Assembly: GCA_024343425.1 (NCBI GenBank)
Contig: BRLC01000003.1
Location: 1 to 64,000, forward strand
Source: Rhizobiaceae bacterium MnEN-MB40S
Lineage (GTDB): Bacteria > Pseudomonadota > Alphaproteobacteria > Rhizobiales > Rhizobiaceae
Reading direction: 5' to 3'
Length of the DNA: 64,000 nucleotides
The position numbers and the translations under genes were made by a program. The notes beneath the pieces are model-generated. The model searched no databases. It saw nothing but the letters and a program-made list of their open reading frames with translations, and was not told where the DNA came from. Below, piece by piece: positions 36,393 through 46,112 of this stretch. Position 1 is the stretch's first letter; each line of letters begins with the position of its first letter.

Positions 36393-36584
36393 CTAAATAT
36401 TCTTGTCTCTTCCCGGCAAACCTTTGGATGGCGCTGTCTTCCGCCCGTATGACGGGACAAAAGGCGGCGCCGGACGCGTCCGGATTTGTGACGTAGCGGT
36501 GTTCTGACCGCCTTTGTCGGGATATCCTTCCCTGAGAATGAACGTACCTTTCCTGGCGTCTGGCCGTTCGTTGCTATCCATCAT
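36393..36584 (-). CDS. Small hypothetical protein with Pro-rich C terminus
   Basis: A 63-residue ORF starting at an ATGATG with a strong AGGAG seven bases upstream, which is the main reason to accept it. It overlaps the end of the preceding membrane protein gene by 11 nt. Visible features are FILREGYPDKGGQN near residue 15-30 and a Pro/basic tail (RPAPPFVPSYGRK). No hydrophobic segment. I do not recognise a function; small proteins of this composition are found next to accessory membrane proteins, but that is recollection, not evidence. Confidence 0.6.
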   Translation of the reverse strand: MMDSNERPDARKGTFILREGYPDKGGQNTATSQIRTRPAPPFVPSYGRKTAPSKGLPGRDKNI

Positions 36585-37203
36585 GCGTACTCCTATTTTT
36601 ATAAGGAAATTCAATATGCATGTCCTTTGGATCACGAGCGATATAGATCAGCGGCGCCTCAAACACATTGTCTTCATAATATATGACCACATCTCGCAAA
36701 ACCAACTCCCTTAATTGCCCCGTTTCCGAGAATGTATTGACCCATCCTGCGTAAACCACATTCTTTTCCCAATCTCTTACGTGAACATACTCAACCGCGG
36801 CTTGGGACGAGTTGAATGTGAAATCCCAGACATCCTCGTCTCCATATCTCTTCGTGGCTCCGATCATCTGCAACATTCGGGTCAGCCATTTTCGGTTTGC
36901 AGAGTAGATCCACAAGACCGCCAATACGAATGCAATCGGTATTGAACACAGGATTTCATCGATAAAATCATCCGTGAGAATTGCAGTTCCGTCGGCGTTC
37001 TCGAACTTCAGCACGGAAAAATTGTGGTTGGTTGACTTGTAGATCAGGTAAACGATGGCGTACGTCGTCAGCCCGTACATCAATGCGCGAACAATCAACT
37101 CGGTCTGACTGGGCTTCTCCTTCATGGCGTAGCGTGAATCCAGACGCGCCCAGATAAGACCAGGCAGAAAAAAGATCGCAATCTGGATGATAAAAATATC
37201 CAT
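36574..37203 (-). CDS. Hypothetical membrane protein (DUF6338-like)
   Basis: A 209-residue protein with three N-terminal hydrophobic segments: about 2-20 (IFIIQIAIFFLPGLIWARL), 42-60 (ALMYGLTTYAIVYLIY) and 85-105 (SIPIAFVLAVLWIYSA). A soluble C-terminal half of roughly 100 residues follows. The FLPGLIWAR start resembles DUF6338 proteins, a family of unknown function. The ATG at 37203 is chosen over a TTG at 37218. The DNA is visibly AT-richer than its neighbours. It forms a two-gene unit with the 63-residue ORF. Confidence 0.65.
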   Translation of the reverse strand: MDIFIIQIAIFFLPGLIWARLDSRYAMKEKPSQTELIVRALMYGLTTYAIVYLIYKSTNHNFSVLKFENADGTAILTDDFIDEILCSIPIAFVLAVLWIYSANRKWLTRMLQMIGATKRYGDEDVWDFTFNSSQAAVEYVHVRDWEKNVVYAGWVNTFSETGQLRELVLRDVVIYYEDNVFEAPLIYIARDPKDMHIEFPYKNRSTHDG

Positions 37204-37265
37204 CTTTTGTTGTATCAATGAATTTTACTATCTAAGGATGCATACCTCTGCTTCCCTTCAAACGC

Positions 37266-37296
37266 AATAAAAAAGCCCGCCGGTTTCCCGGCGGGC
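37266..37296 (-). terminator. Rho-independent terminator of pnp
   Basis: On the minus strand GCCCGCCGG-GAAA-CCGGCGGGC forms a perfect 9-bp stem with a GNRA-type tetraloop, followed by TTTTTTATT. It lies about 25 bases downstream of the pnp stop. Confidence 0.93.
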
Positions 37297-37320
37297 CGAT
37301 GATTTCATAATGCGTCAGGT

Positions 37321-39462
37321 TCAGTCCTGGGCGGCTTCCGCCGGCTGATCCTTCGGGATCTCCTTGCCGGAGTCCTGGTCGACCACCTTCATGGACAGGC
37401 GCACCTTGCCGCGGTCGTCGAAGCCCAGAAGCTTGACGTAGACCTTGTCGCCTTCCTTGACCACGTCGGACGTCTTGCCAACGCGCTCCTGTGCAAGCTG
37501 CGAGATGTGCACGAGACCGTCGCGCGGACCGAAGAAGTTCACGAAGGCGCCGAAATCGGCGACCTTGACGACGGTGCCCTGATAGATCTCGCCGACTTCC
37601 GGCTCGGCGACGATCGAGTGCACCCACTTCTTGGCGGCCTCGATCTCCTTGGCCGAAGCGGAAGCGAACTTGATGGTGCCGTCGTCTTCGATGTTGATCT
37701 TGGCGCCCGTCTTTTCGACGATCTCGCGGATCACCTTGCCGCCGGAGCCGATAACGTCGCGGATCTTGTCGACCGGAATGGTCATGACTTCGATGCGCGG
37801 CGCGAACTCGCCGAGTTCCTCACGGCTTTCGTTGAGCGCCTTGCCCATCTCGCCGAGAATGTGCAGCCGCCCGCCCTTGGCCTGGTCAAGCGCGATGCCC
37901 ATGATCTCTTCGGTGATGCCGGTGATCTTGATGTCCATCTGCAGGGAGGTGATCCCGTCCTTCGTTCCGGCGACCTTGAAGTCCATGTCGCCGAGGTGGT
38001 CTTCATCACCGAGAATGTCGGAAAGAACCGCGAAACGCTCTTCTTCCTTGATCAGGCCCATGGCGATGCCGGCGACCGGCTTCGCCAGCGGAACGCCGGC
38101 GTCCATAAGGGCGAGAGACGTGCCGCAAACGGTCGCCATGGAGGACGAACCGTTGGATTCAGTGATCTCCGACACGACGCGCAGCGTGTAGGGGAACTGT
38201 TCCGACGTCGGCAGCATCGGATGGACCGCGCGCCAGGCAAGCTTGCCGTGACCGATTTCGCGGCGACCCGGAGACCCCATGCGACCCGTTTCCCCGACCG
38301 AGAAGGGCGGGAAATTGTAGTGCAGCATGAAGTTTTCCTTGTACATGCCGGTCAGGCTGTCGACATACTGCTCGTCTTCGCCGGTGCCGAGCGTGGCGAC
38401 GACGATCGCCTGGGTTTCGCCGCGGGTAAACAGCGCGGAACCGTGGGTGCGCGGCAGAAGGCCGACTTCGGCGACGATCGGGCGAACCGTTTCCAGATCA
38501 CGACCGTCGATGCGGCTCTTGGTGTCGAGAATGTTCCAGCGGACGATCTTCGCCTGCAGCGACTTGAAGACGCTGCCGACCTGCTCGGCCGAATATTCGG
38601 GCTCTTCCACGCCTTCAGGAATGAAATGCGCGACCACCTTCTTCTTGACCGCGTCGACGGCGTCGTAGCGTTCGGCCTTGTCGATGATCTTGTAGGCGTC
38701 GCGCAGTTCGGTTTCGGCCACGCCAAGCATGGCTTCTTCGAGCGAAGACAGATCTTCCGGTTCGAACTCGCGCGGTTCCTTGGCTGCGGCCTCGGCCAGC
38801 TTGATGATGGCGTCGATGACCGGCTGGAAGCCTTTCTGGCCGAAGACGACAGCGCCCAGCATGACGTCTTCCGGCAATTCCTGTGCTTCCGATTCAACCA
38901 TCAGGACGGCGTCCTGGGTGCCGGCGACGACGAGATCCAGATCGGATTCATCCATTTCGTCGACATGCGGGTTCAGCACGTATTCGCCGTTGATGTAGCC
39001 GATGCGCGCGCCGCCGATCGGACCCATGAACGGGATGCCGGAAAGCGTCAGCGCCGCGGAGGCGGCGATCATCGAAAGAATGTCCGGGTTGTTTTCCAGG
39101 TCATGCTGCATCACGGTGATGATGACCTGGGTGTCGTTCTTGTAGCCGGCCGGGAAAAGCGGACGGATGGGACGGTCGATCAGGCGTGAAACGAGGGTCT
39201 CGTTTTCGCTCGGACGACCTTCACGCTTGAAATAGCCGCCGGGGATCTTGCCGGCTGCGAAGGTCTTTTCCTGATAATTGACCGTGAGGGGAAAGAAGTC
39301 CTGTCCGGGCTTCGGGGATTTGGCGGAAACGACCGTGGCGAGCACGGTGCTTTCACCGTAGGTTGCGAGAACTGCGCCGTCGGCCTGACGGGCGATCTTG
39401 CCTGTTTCGAGAATGAGCGGACGTCCGCCCCATTCGATTTCTACCTTGTGGGAATTGAACAT
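37321..39462 (-). CDS. pnp: Polyribonucleotide nucleotidyltransferase (PNPase)
   Basis: A 713-residue 3'-5' phosphorolytic exoribonuclease. Two RNase PH domains (about 5-230 and 310-545) flank an all-helical linker. A KH domain with [12 protein letters not shown] (about 560-620) and an S1 domain with [18 protein letters not shown] follow (about 625-695). The catalytic Asp region [20 protein letters not shown] is intact. It lies downstream of rpsO on the minus strand, the classic rpsO-pnp order. Confidence 0.98.
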   Translation of the reverse strand: MFNSHKVEIEWGGRPLILETGKIARQADGAVLATYGESTVLATVVSAKSPKPGQDFFPLTVNYQEKTFAAGKIPGGYFKREGRPSENETLVSRLIDRPIRPLFPAGYKNDTQVIITVMQHDLENNPDILSMIAASAALTLSGIPFMGPIGGARIGYINGEYVLNPHVDEMDESDLDLVVAGTQDAVLMVESEAQELPEDVMLGAVVFGQKGFQPVIDAIIKLAEAAAKEPREFEPEDLSSLEEAMLGVAETELRDAYKIIDKAERYDAVDAVKKKVVAHFIPEGVEEPEYSAEQVGSVFKSLQAKIVRWNILDTKSRIDGRDLETVRPIVAEVGLLPRTHGSALFTRGETQAIVVATLGTGEDEQYVDSLTGMYKENFMLHYNFPPFSVGETGRMGSPGRREIGHGKLAWRAVHPMLPTSEQFPYTLRVVSEITESNGSSSMATVCGTSLALMDAGVPLAKPVAGIAMGLIKEEERFAVLSDILGDEDHLGDMDFKVAGTKDGITSLQMDIKITGITEEIMGIALDQAKGGRLHILGEMGKALNESREELGEFAPRIEVMTIPVDKIRDVIGSGGKVIREIVEKTGAKINIEDDGTIKFASASAKEIEAAKKWVHSIVAEPEVGEIYQGTVVKVADFGAFVNFFGPRDGLVHISQLAQERVGKTSDVVKEGDKVYVKLLGFDDRGKVRLSMKVVDQDSGKEIPKDQPAEAAQD

Positions 39463-39624
39463 ATCCTGTCCTTTTCACCGGGACGCGCCGAGTATCGGAT
39501 TCCACGCCCCGTCTGTTGCAATCTGGCGCCCTCGGGCGCCGTTCTTCCGATTGCCACGGGCAAGACAACGGGTGGCTCGTAAACTTTGCAAGCAACCTGC
39601 AATCCTGCCCCGTGACAGTCCCTC

Positions 39625-39642
39625 CGGACGCCGCGGCGTCCG
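39625..39642. other. Perfect 18-bp palindrome in the rpsO-pnp intergenic region
   Basis: The palindrome runs CGGACG-CCGCGG-CGTCCG and lies next to the rpsO terminator, upstream of pnp. In RNA it would form a hairpin in the pnp leader, the place where RNase III cleaves in enterobacteria. A regulatory role here is inference. Confidence 0.5.
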
Positions 39643-39674
39643 AATAAAAACGGCGGCGCGATAACGCGCCGCCG
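39643..39674 (-). terminator. Rho-independent terminator of rpsO
   Basis: On the minus strand CGGCGGCGCG-TTAT-CGCGCCGCCG forms a perfect 10-bp stem followed by TTTTTATT, seven bases after the rpsO stop. It probably attenuates rather than abolishes read-through to pnp. Confidence 0.9.
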
Positions 39675-39680
39675 AACAAG

Positions 39681-39950
39681 CTAACGGCGAATACCGAGAC
39701 TCGCGATAAGCTTCTTGTACCGCTCCTCGTCCTTCCTTTTCAGGTAGTCGAGCAGAGAACGGCGATTGGAAACCATCTTCAGGAGGCCACGACGGGAGTG
39801 GTTGTCCTTCTTGTGACCCTTGAAGTGTTCCGTAAGATTTGTGATGCGTTCGGTCAGCAGCGCGACCTGGACTTCCGGCGAACCCGTGTCGCCGTCCTTT
39901 GTCGCGTATTCTTTGAGAATCTCAGCCTTGCGCTCAGCAGTGATCGACAT
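39681..39950 (-). CDS. rpsO: 30S ribosomal protein S15
   Basis: An 89-residue four-helix protein binding 16S rRNA and directing platform assembly. Hallmarks are the [17 protein letters not shown] helix and the [20 protein letters not shown] motif. In most relatives truB lies immediately upstream on this strand; here about 9 kb of transporter and polyol genes separate them. Confidence 0.98.
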   Translation of the reverse strand: MSITAERKAEILKEYATKDGDTGSPEVQVALLTERITNLTEHFKGHKKDNHSRRGLLKMVSNRRSLLDYLKRKDEERYKKLIASLGIRR

Positions 39951-40105
39951 CGTACATCCTTTCGGTTTTTGAAGATGGGGGTCGCCCGATGCCGGGATGT
40001 CGTCCAGCAGGGGCCGTTGTTGACGGCTCTTGAGCCGTATGGCGCTGCATATAGGCCACGTCGGGGCAAAATACCAGCCTTATTTTCAACCGCCGGTATC
40101 CGCCT

Positions 40106-41014
40106 TCAGGTCTCCGGCGGCACCAGCCGCGCATTCGCGCGTTCACGATAGACGACGTAGAGGCCGGAAGCCACGGTGATGCAGATGCCGACAGCGGCCA
40201 TCCCGTTCGGCAGGTCCTTGAAGATCATCCAGCCAATGAGGGTCGCGAACGGTATTTCGAGATATTGCATGGGCGCGAGCGACGAGGCGGGCGCATAGCG
40301 CAGCGACCAGGTCATCAACAGATGCGCCACCGTGCCAAGAACGCCGATCGACAGAAGCAGCAGCGTTTCACGCGTATCGGGAAAGACCATGGTGAAGATT
40401 GTGCTGTCGCTCCCGATCGTCACGAGATAGGCGATCCCGAATCCGATCGTCGCGTATATCCCGTTCGCGGCCTGCAGCGTGACGGGATCGCATTCCTTGG
40501 CGATCATCCGCGTGACCAGCATGAAGAGGGCAAAGACAACAGCGACCACCAGCGGCAGCAGGGCGTAGGCGCCGACATCGGCGAACCGCGGCTGGATGAC
40601 AAGAAGCGTGCCGATGAAACCCACCACGCACGCCGCCAGTCGGCGCGGCCCGATCTCTTCATCCAGCACCATGCGGCCGAGAAGCAGCATGATGAAGGGC
40701 ATGACAAAGGCGATCGCGACCGCATCGGCAAGCGGCATGTAGCGCAGGGACGTGAACATGGCCGCCACGCCGATGACGTGAAGAAAGGCCCGCAGGACGG
40801 CAAGCCTGAACACCCTGCCGCGCAGGCGCAGATCCCTGCCCGTCCACCAGACGATGGGGATCAGCAGGCACGCCTGCATCAGAAACCGGAAAAACAGGAG
40901 CTGGGTCAGCGGTATGGTTTCTCCGAGCAGCTTGGCGATGGAATCGCCGAGCGGCGCCATCACGCAGAAGCCGAGCATCAGGGCGATGCCAAGAAGCGGC
41001 CTGTCCGCGTTCAT
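40106..41014 (-). CDS. DMT superfamily (EamA) transporter
   Basis: A 302-residue ten-helix carrier with two EamA repeats, the first containing PLADAVAIAFVMPFIMLLLG and the second PASSLAPMQYLEIPFATLIGWMIF. The second motif (APMQYLEI) is typical of the RhaT/S-adenosylmethionine-uptake-like subgroup. The ATG at 41014 (MNADRPLLG) is chosen; the frame extends 29 codons upstream without a good ribosome-binding site. Substrate unknown. Confidence 0.87.
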   Translation of the reverse strand: MNADRPLLGIALMLGFCVMAPLGDSIAKLLGETIPLTQLLFFRFLMQACLLIPIVWWTGRDLRLRGRVFRLAVLRAFLHVIGVAAMFTSLRYMPLADAVAIAFVMPFIMLLLGRMVLDEEIGPRRLAACVVGFIGTLLVIQPRFADVGAYALLPLVVAVVFALFMLVTRMIAKECDPVTLQAANGIYATIGFGIAYLVTIGSDSTIFTMVFPDTRETLLLLSIGVLGTVAHLLMTWSLRYAPASSLAPMQYLEIPFATLIGWMIFKDLPNGMAAVGICITVASGLYVVYRERANARLVPPET

Positions 41015-41189
41015 TGCGAGCGCCTGATAATATTGCCGGCCGGATTGTCCAGAATTCCTCTCCCGAGACCGCGAATCATGTCGTAGATGATGGTCTGGCA
41101 ATACAGCATGCGTTACCGAAGAGCGAGACGCTTCATCGCAGCTTCAATTTTATCTATTGTGGCCGAACTTCGAACCGGGAATCAAACCG

Positions 41190-41585
41190 ATGCAAGACAC
41201 CCCGTCCGACGCCAATCCGATCATCCGGACCATCGCCATGCCGGCGGACACCAATTCGTCCGGCGATATCTTCGGCGGCTGGCTGATGTCGCAGATGGAC
41301 CTTGCGGCCGGAAGCGTTGCGGCCCGCGTTTCAAAAGGACGCTGCGCCACCGTCGCCGTGGAGGGCATGAAATTCCTGCGGCCGGTTCACGTCGGAGACG
41401 AAGTCACGCTGTACGCGACCCTCGGCAGGGTAGGACGCACCTCGATGAGCATCCATGTCGAGGCGTGGCGACGCCAGAGACACGCCGAGGAAACCGAAAT
41501 GGTGACGAGCGCAGAGTTCACATTCGTGGCGCTGGACGCCAAGGGCCGGTCGCGGCCGGTCTATCCGGATCAGCCGGACAAATAG
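41190..41585 (+). CDS. yciA: Acyl-CoA thioesterase, YciA family
   Basis: A 131-residue single hotdog-domain thioesterase. The catalytic helix region ADTNSSGDIFGGWLMSQMDLAAG matches the YciA/BACH pattern, including the Asn and Asp of the active site, and VGDEVTLYATLGRVGRTSM is the second conserved block. The ATG at 41190 is chosen from the usual short N terminus. Its 3' end overlaps the convergent mannitol dehydrogenase gene by 16 bp. Confidence 0.9.
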   Translation: MQDTPSDANPIIRTIAMPADTNSSGDIFGGWLMSQMDLAAGSVAARVSKGRCATVAVEGMKFLRPVHVGDEVTLYATLGRVGRTSMSIHVEAWRRQRHAEETEMVTSAEFTFVALDAKGRSRPVYPDQPDK

Positions 41586-43036
41586 GCTTCCAGCGTTTTT
41601 CGCGTTCCGGATTTCCAAAGGGAAATCAGCGCCTTGGCGAAGGCCTCGGCAAAGGGCGTCCGGTTCTTCAAGGGACCAAATATGTCGCCCATGGCAAGCC
41701 AGGCAGCCGGATTGCGCCGCGCCTCGAGCGATGTCTTTTTGAGGCGCTCCGCATTCACGTCGTCGATTGAAATCGGCGCGCCATCATCGGTTTCGCCCGC
41801 GCAATAGCGGCACCACAGGGCGACTTCCAATGCAAGACCGTCAACCGGCTTTCCCGCGTCGAGCCTGTCGGCGACCGTCGGCAGGATGAATTTCGGCTGT
41901 CGGTTGGACCCGTCGAGGCAAAGCCGCGCAATCGTGTCGCCAACCTTCGGATTGGAAAACCGCTCGGCCACTTTCCCGAAATAGTCATCGAGATCGACGC
42001 CCGGAACCGGCGGGACAGTCGGGATGATTTCGCTGTGTTCGAGCTTTTCCAGAAAGCCGCGGACAAGCGGCTCATCCATGGCGTCATGGGCGAAGCGCAG
42101 GCCCATCAGGCCCGAAGGATAGGCGATCGCGGCGTGGCCGCCGTTGAGAATCCTGAGCTTCATCAATTCGAAGGGGCCGACATCGGGAACGAATTCCACG
42201 CCGACTTTTTCGAGCGCGGGGCGGCCAAGCGGGAAATGATCTTCCAGAACCCATTGCCGGAACGGCTCGCAGACGACGGGCGAGGCGTCCTCGATGCCGA
42301 AGGTGTCCTGCAGCAGTTTCCGTTCGCGATCGCCTGTGGCGGGCGTGATGCAGTCGACCATGCCGCTGGGAAAAGCGACGTTCCCGGCGATCCAGTCGCC
42401 GAGCTCCGGCGATATCAGACCGGCGAGCCCGGTGACGGCGTCCCGGCAGACCTTGCCATTGTCCGGGAGATTGTCGCAGCTCATGACTGTGAATGGCGCA
42501 AGCCCTGCCTCACGGCGGCGGACAAGCCCGGCGATCAGCATGCCGAAGACCGTTGACGGCGCATCGGGATTGCGGCTGTCGGCGACGATGTCCGGATGAT
42601 CGGCCTGGAATCCGCCGCGCTTGGCGTCGAGATAGTAGCCGCCCTCCGTGATGGTCAGCGAGACGATGCGGGTTTCCGGCCGCGCCATCGCCGCTATGAT
42701 CGCCCCGGCGTCGATCTCCGCGAAGTCGATCATTGCGCCGCATATGCGCGCCGTATAGCCGGCGGGATCGAGCTCCAGAACCGTCGTCAGCCAGTCCTGC
42801 ATTTCCAAGGTCGCGCGCATCTTTGCGTCATAGGGCTTTACGCCGGCGCCGGTGATCGCCCAGTCGTGATCCTCGCCCATCGAGAACAGCCGGTCCAGAT
42901 AGACCTGCTGGTGGGCGCGATGAAAATTGCCGACCCCGATATGAACGATCCCGGACGTCAGCGCGGAACGGTCATAGGCGGGGACGCTCACACCCTTGGG
43001 AGGGTGTTCCAGGAGGCGGCGGTCAAGTCTGGGCAT
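41570..43036 (-). CDS. mtlK: Mannitol 2-dehydrogenase (polyol dehydrogenase)
   Basis: A 488-residue long-chain zinc-independent polyol dehydrogenase oxidising D-mannitol (and often D-arabinitol or D-sorbitol) to the ketose with NAD+. The Rossmann motif is HIGVGNFHRAHQ (32-43). The catalytic Lys lies in the signature KLRILNGGHAAIAY. It is the last gene of the smoEFGK operon, the position of mtlK in Rhodobacter and Sinorhizobium. Confidence 0.93.
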   Translation of the reverse strand: MPRLDRRLLEHPPKGVSVPAYDRSALTSGIVHIGVGNFHRAHQQVYLDRLFSMGEDHDWAITGAGVKPYDAKMRATLEMQDWLTTVLELDPAGYTARICGAMIDFAEIDAGAIIAAMARPETRIVSLTITEGGYYLDAKRGGFQADHPDIVADSRNPDAPSTVFGMLIAGLVRRREAGLAPFTVMSCDNLPDNGKVCRDAVTGLAGLISPELGDWIAGNVAFPSGMVDCITPATGDRERKLLQDTFGIEDASPVVCEPFRQWVLEDHFPLGRPALEKVGVEFVPDVGPFELMKLRILNGGHAAIAYPSGLMGLRFAHDAMDEPLVRGFLEKLEHSEIIPTVPPVPGVDLDDYFGKVAERFSNPKVGDTIARLCLDGSNRQPKFILPTVADRLDAGKPVDGLALEVALWCRYCAGETDDGAPISIDDVNAERLKKTSLEARRNPAAWLAMGDIFGPLKNRTPFAEAFAKALISLWKSGTRKTLEAYLSG

Positions 43037-43042
43037 ATCAAT

Positions 43043-43297
43043 TCATCCGGTTTGCGCCGTCGCCATCGCCGGCCGTATCAATAGGACTGTGGTTCCTCCC
43101 GTGTGTCCGAACGCTGCAGCCGCCCGAACAGCAAGGGCGTCATCGCCAATTCCGACAGCCGCCCCAGCGGCTTTCGCCCGGTCGAAACCGGCGATGACGG
43201 CCCTTGCGCCTTCGCGTGCATGGGCGCCGGCAAAAGCTTTGCCGACGCCGGCAGCCGCGCCGGTGATCATCGCGACCCTCTTTTCAAGGCGGCGCAT
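43043..43297 (-). pseudogene. smoS: Truncated sorbitol dehydrogenase smoS (SDR) remnant
   Basis: An 84-codon ORF with an intact AAGGAG site and ATG. Residues 1-59 resemble the N terminus of SmoS/L-iditol 2-dehydrogenase: RLEKRVAMITGAAAGVGKAF, then REGARAVIAG, then IGDDALAV. After that the similarity stops and the frame ends, with roughly 200 residues missing, including the Ser-Tyr-Lys catalytic centre. It occupies the exact smoS position between smoK and mtlK. It cannot be an active dehydrogenase. An internal deletion is the simplest explanation. Confidence 0.75.
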
Positions 43298-43312
43298 GCG
43301 AACTCCTTGATT

Positions 43313-44323
<1,011 letters not shown>

Positions 44324-44334
44324 GATCGCGCCCC

Positions 44335-45165
44335 CTATTTAACAGCGCCGAAGGTCAGGCCGCGCACCAGCTGCTTCTGGCTGAACCAGCCAATGATGAG
44401 AATGGGTGCGATCGCCATGGTGGAAGCCGCGGAGAGCTTTGCGTAGAAAAGCCCTTCGGGACTGGAATAGCTTGCAATGAATGCGGTGAGCGGGGCCGCC
44501 TTGGCCGCCGTCAGATTAAGTGTCCAGAACGCCTCGTTCCAGGCAAGAATGACATTGAGCAGCAATGTCGAGGCAATGCCGGGAACCGCCATTGGCGTGA
44601 GCACATGAACGATCTCCGACCACAGGGTCGCTCCGTCCATGCGCGCGGCTTCGAGGATCTCGCCCGGAATTTCCTTGAAATAGGTGTAGAGCATCCAGAT
44701 GATGATCGGCAGGTTGATGAGCGTCAGCACGATCACCAGGCCGGTGCGCGTGTCGAGCAGACCCAGATCCCGGAACATCAGGTAAATCGGGATCAGCACG
44801 CCGACCGGCGGAAGCATCTTGGTCGACAGCATCCACATCAGCACGTCCTTGGTGCGCTTGGCCGGCACGAAAGCCATCGACCAGGCGGCCGGAATGGCGA
44901 TGAGCAGGCCAAGCAGGGTCGAGCCGAGCGAGATAACGACGGAGTTCATGAAGTGGCGGAAGTAATCCGACCGCTCCTGCACCTCGCCGTAGTTTTCCAG
45001 CGTCCAGTCGAAGAACAGGAAGGATGGCGGCGATGCGATCGCCTCCGCCTCCGTCTTGAAACTGGTCAGCACGGTCCACAGGATCGGGAAGAAGATCGCC
45101 AGGGCGACCACCCAGGCGAGGATTGAAACGGCGACCTGGCGCCTTGTCGAAACAGCACGGGCCAT
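44335..45165 (-). CDS. smoG: Polyol ABC transporter permease (MalG type)
   Basis: A 276-residue permease with six helices. The EAA loop is [23 protein letters not shown]. The C-terminal GLTFGAVK matches the MalG class. It starts three bases after smoF. Confidence 0.92.
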   Translation of the reverse strand: MARAVSTRRQVAVSILAWVVALAIFFPILWTVLTSFKTEAEAIASPPSFLFFDWTLENYGEVQERSDYFRHFMNSVVISLGSTLLGLLIAIPAAWSMAFVPAKRTKDVLMWMLSTKMLPPVGVLIPIYLMFRDLGLLDTRTGLVIVLTLINLPIIIWMLYTYFKEIPGEILEAARMDGATLWSEIVHVLTPMAVPGIASTLLLNVILAWNEAFWTLNLTAAKAAPLTAFIASYSSPEGLFYAKLSAASTMAIAPILIIGWFSQKQLVRGLTFGAVK

Positions 45166-45168
45166 CGG

Positions 45169-46041
45169 TCACACCTCCAGGTTCTTGCCGATCATCCGCA
45201 TCAGGAAGATCGCGACGATGTTTGCTAGGATGACCGCGACGATGCCGCCCGCCGAACCGCCTCCCACGTCGTACTGCAACAAGGACTGCACGTAGACGAG
45301 ATAGGTGATGTTGGTCGACGCGTATCCCGGACCGCCATTGGTGGTGACGAGGATTTCGGCGAAGACCGACAGCAGGAAGATCGTCTGGATGAGAATGACG
45401 ACAGTGATCGCGCGCGCCATGTGCGGCAGCACGATATAGAAGAAGCGGCTGAACGGTCCCGCGCCGTCGATCTCGGACGCCTCGATCTGCTCGCGGTCGA
45501 GCGACTGCAGCGCCGTCAGCAGGATGAGCGTGGCGAAGGGAAGCCATTGCCAGGCGACCATGATGATGATCGAAAAAAGCGGCGCCTGCGCCAGAAAATC
45601 GAAGGGTTCAAGCCCGACCGCCTTCGCCATGTGGGCGAACAGACCGTTGACCGGGTTCATGAACATGTTCTTCCACACCAGCGCGCTGACCGTCGGCATG
45701 ACAAAGAAGGGCGCGATCACCAGAATGCGCACGATGCCCTGGCCCCAGACGGGCTGGTCGAGGAGCAGCGCAAGCAGGGTTCCGCCGATAACGGTGATGA
45801 GCAGCACGCCGACCACCAGCAGGATCGTATTGACGAGCGCCTCGAAGAAGGCGGGGTCGGTCAGGAAGAAGCGGTAATTGGTGAAGCCGGTGAATTCTTC
45901 CATGCCCGGCATCAGGAGATTGAAACGCAGAAACGAGAAATAAATTGTCATCGACAGCGGGATGATCATCCAGCCGAGCAACAGGACTACGGCCGGAGAT
46001 AACATGAAACGCGCCGCGGTTCTTGAATGAGCGGTGGCCAT
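45169..46041 (-). CDS. smoF: Polyol ABC transporter permease (MalF type)
   Basis: A 290-residue permease with six helices, an N-terminal helix at FMLSPAVVLLLGWMIIPLSM and the EAA loop around IEASEIDGAGPFSRFFYIVLPH. It follows smoE across 71 nt that contain a stem-loop, and is tightly coupled to smoG. Confidence 0.92.
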   Translation of the reverse strand: MATAHSRTAARFMLSPAVVLLLGWMIIPLSMTIYFSFLRFNLLMPGMEEFTGFTNYRFFLTDPAFFEALVNTILLVVGVLLITVIGGTLLALLLDQPVWGQGIVRILVIAPFFVMPTVSALVWKNMFMNPVNGLFAHMAKAVGLEPFDFLAQAPLFSIIIMVAWQWLPFATLILLTALQSLDREQIEASEIDGAGPFSRFFYIVLPHMARAITVVILIQTIFLLSVFAEILVTTNGGPGYASTNITYLVYVQSLLQYDVGGGSAGGIVAVILANIVAIFLMRMIGKNLEV

Positions 46042-46070
46042 AACACGCCTCCAGATGAATTCCGGATTTT

Positions 46071-46100
46071 AAAAAAGAGGGCCGATCCGAAGACCGGCCC
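46071..46100 (-). terminator. Attenuator-like terminator between smoE and smoF
   Basis: On the minus strand GGGCCGGTC-TTCG-GATCGGCCC gives a 9-bp stem (one G-U) with a UUCG tetraloop, followed after two bases by TTTTTT. A partial terminator here would raise the binding protein over the membrane subunits, a common arrangement in sugar ABC operons. Confidence 0.82.
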
Positions 46101-46112
46101 CAAGGGAGGATG

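Noticed and set aside
37507-39189. A 560-codon plus-strand ORF antisense to pnp.
   Set aside because: Asp/Arg/Leu-rich mirror of pnp with no family features.
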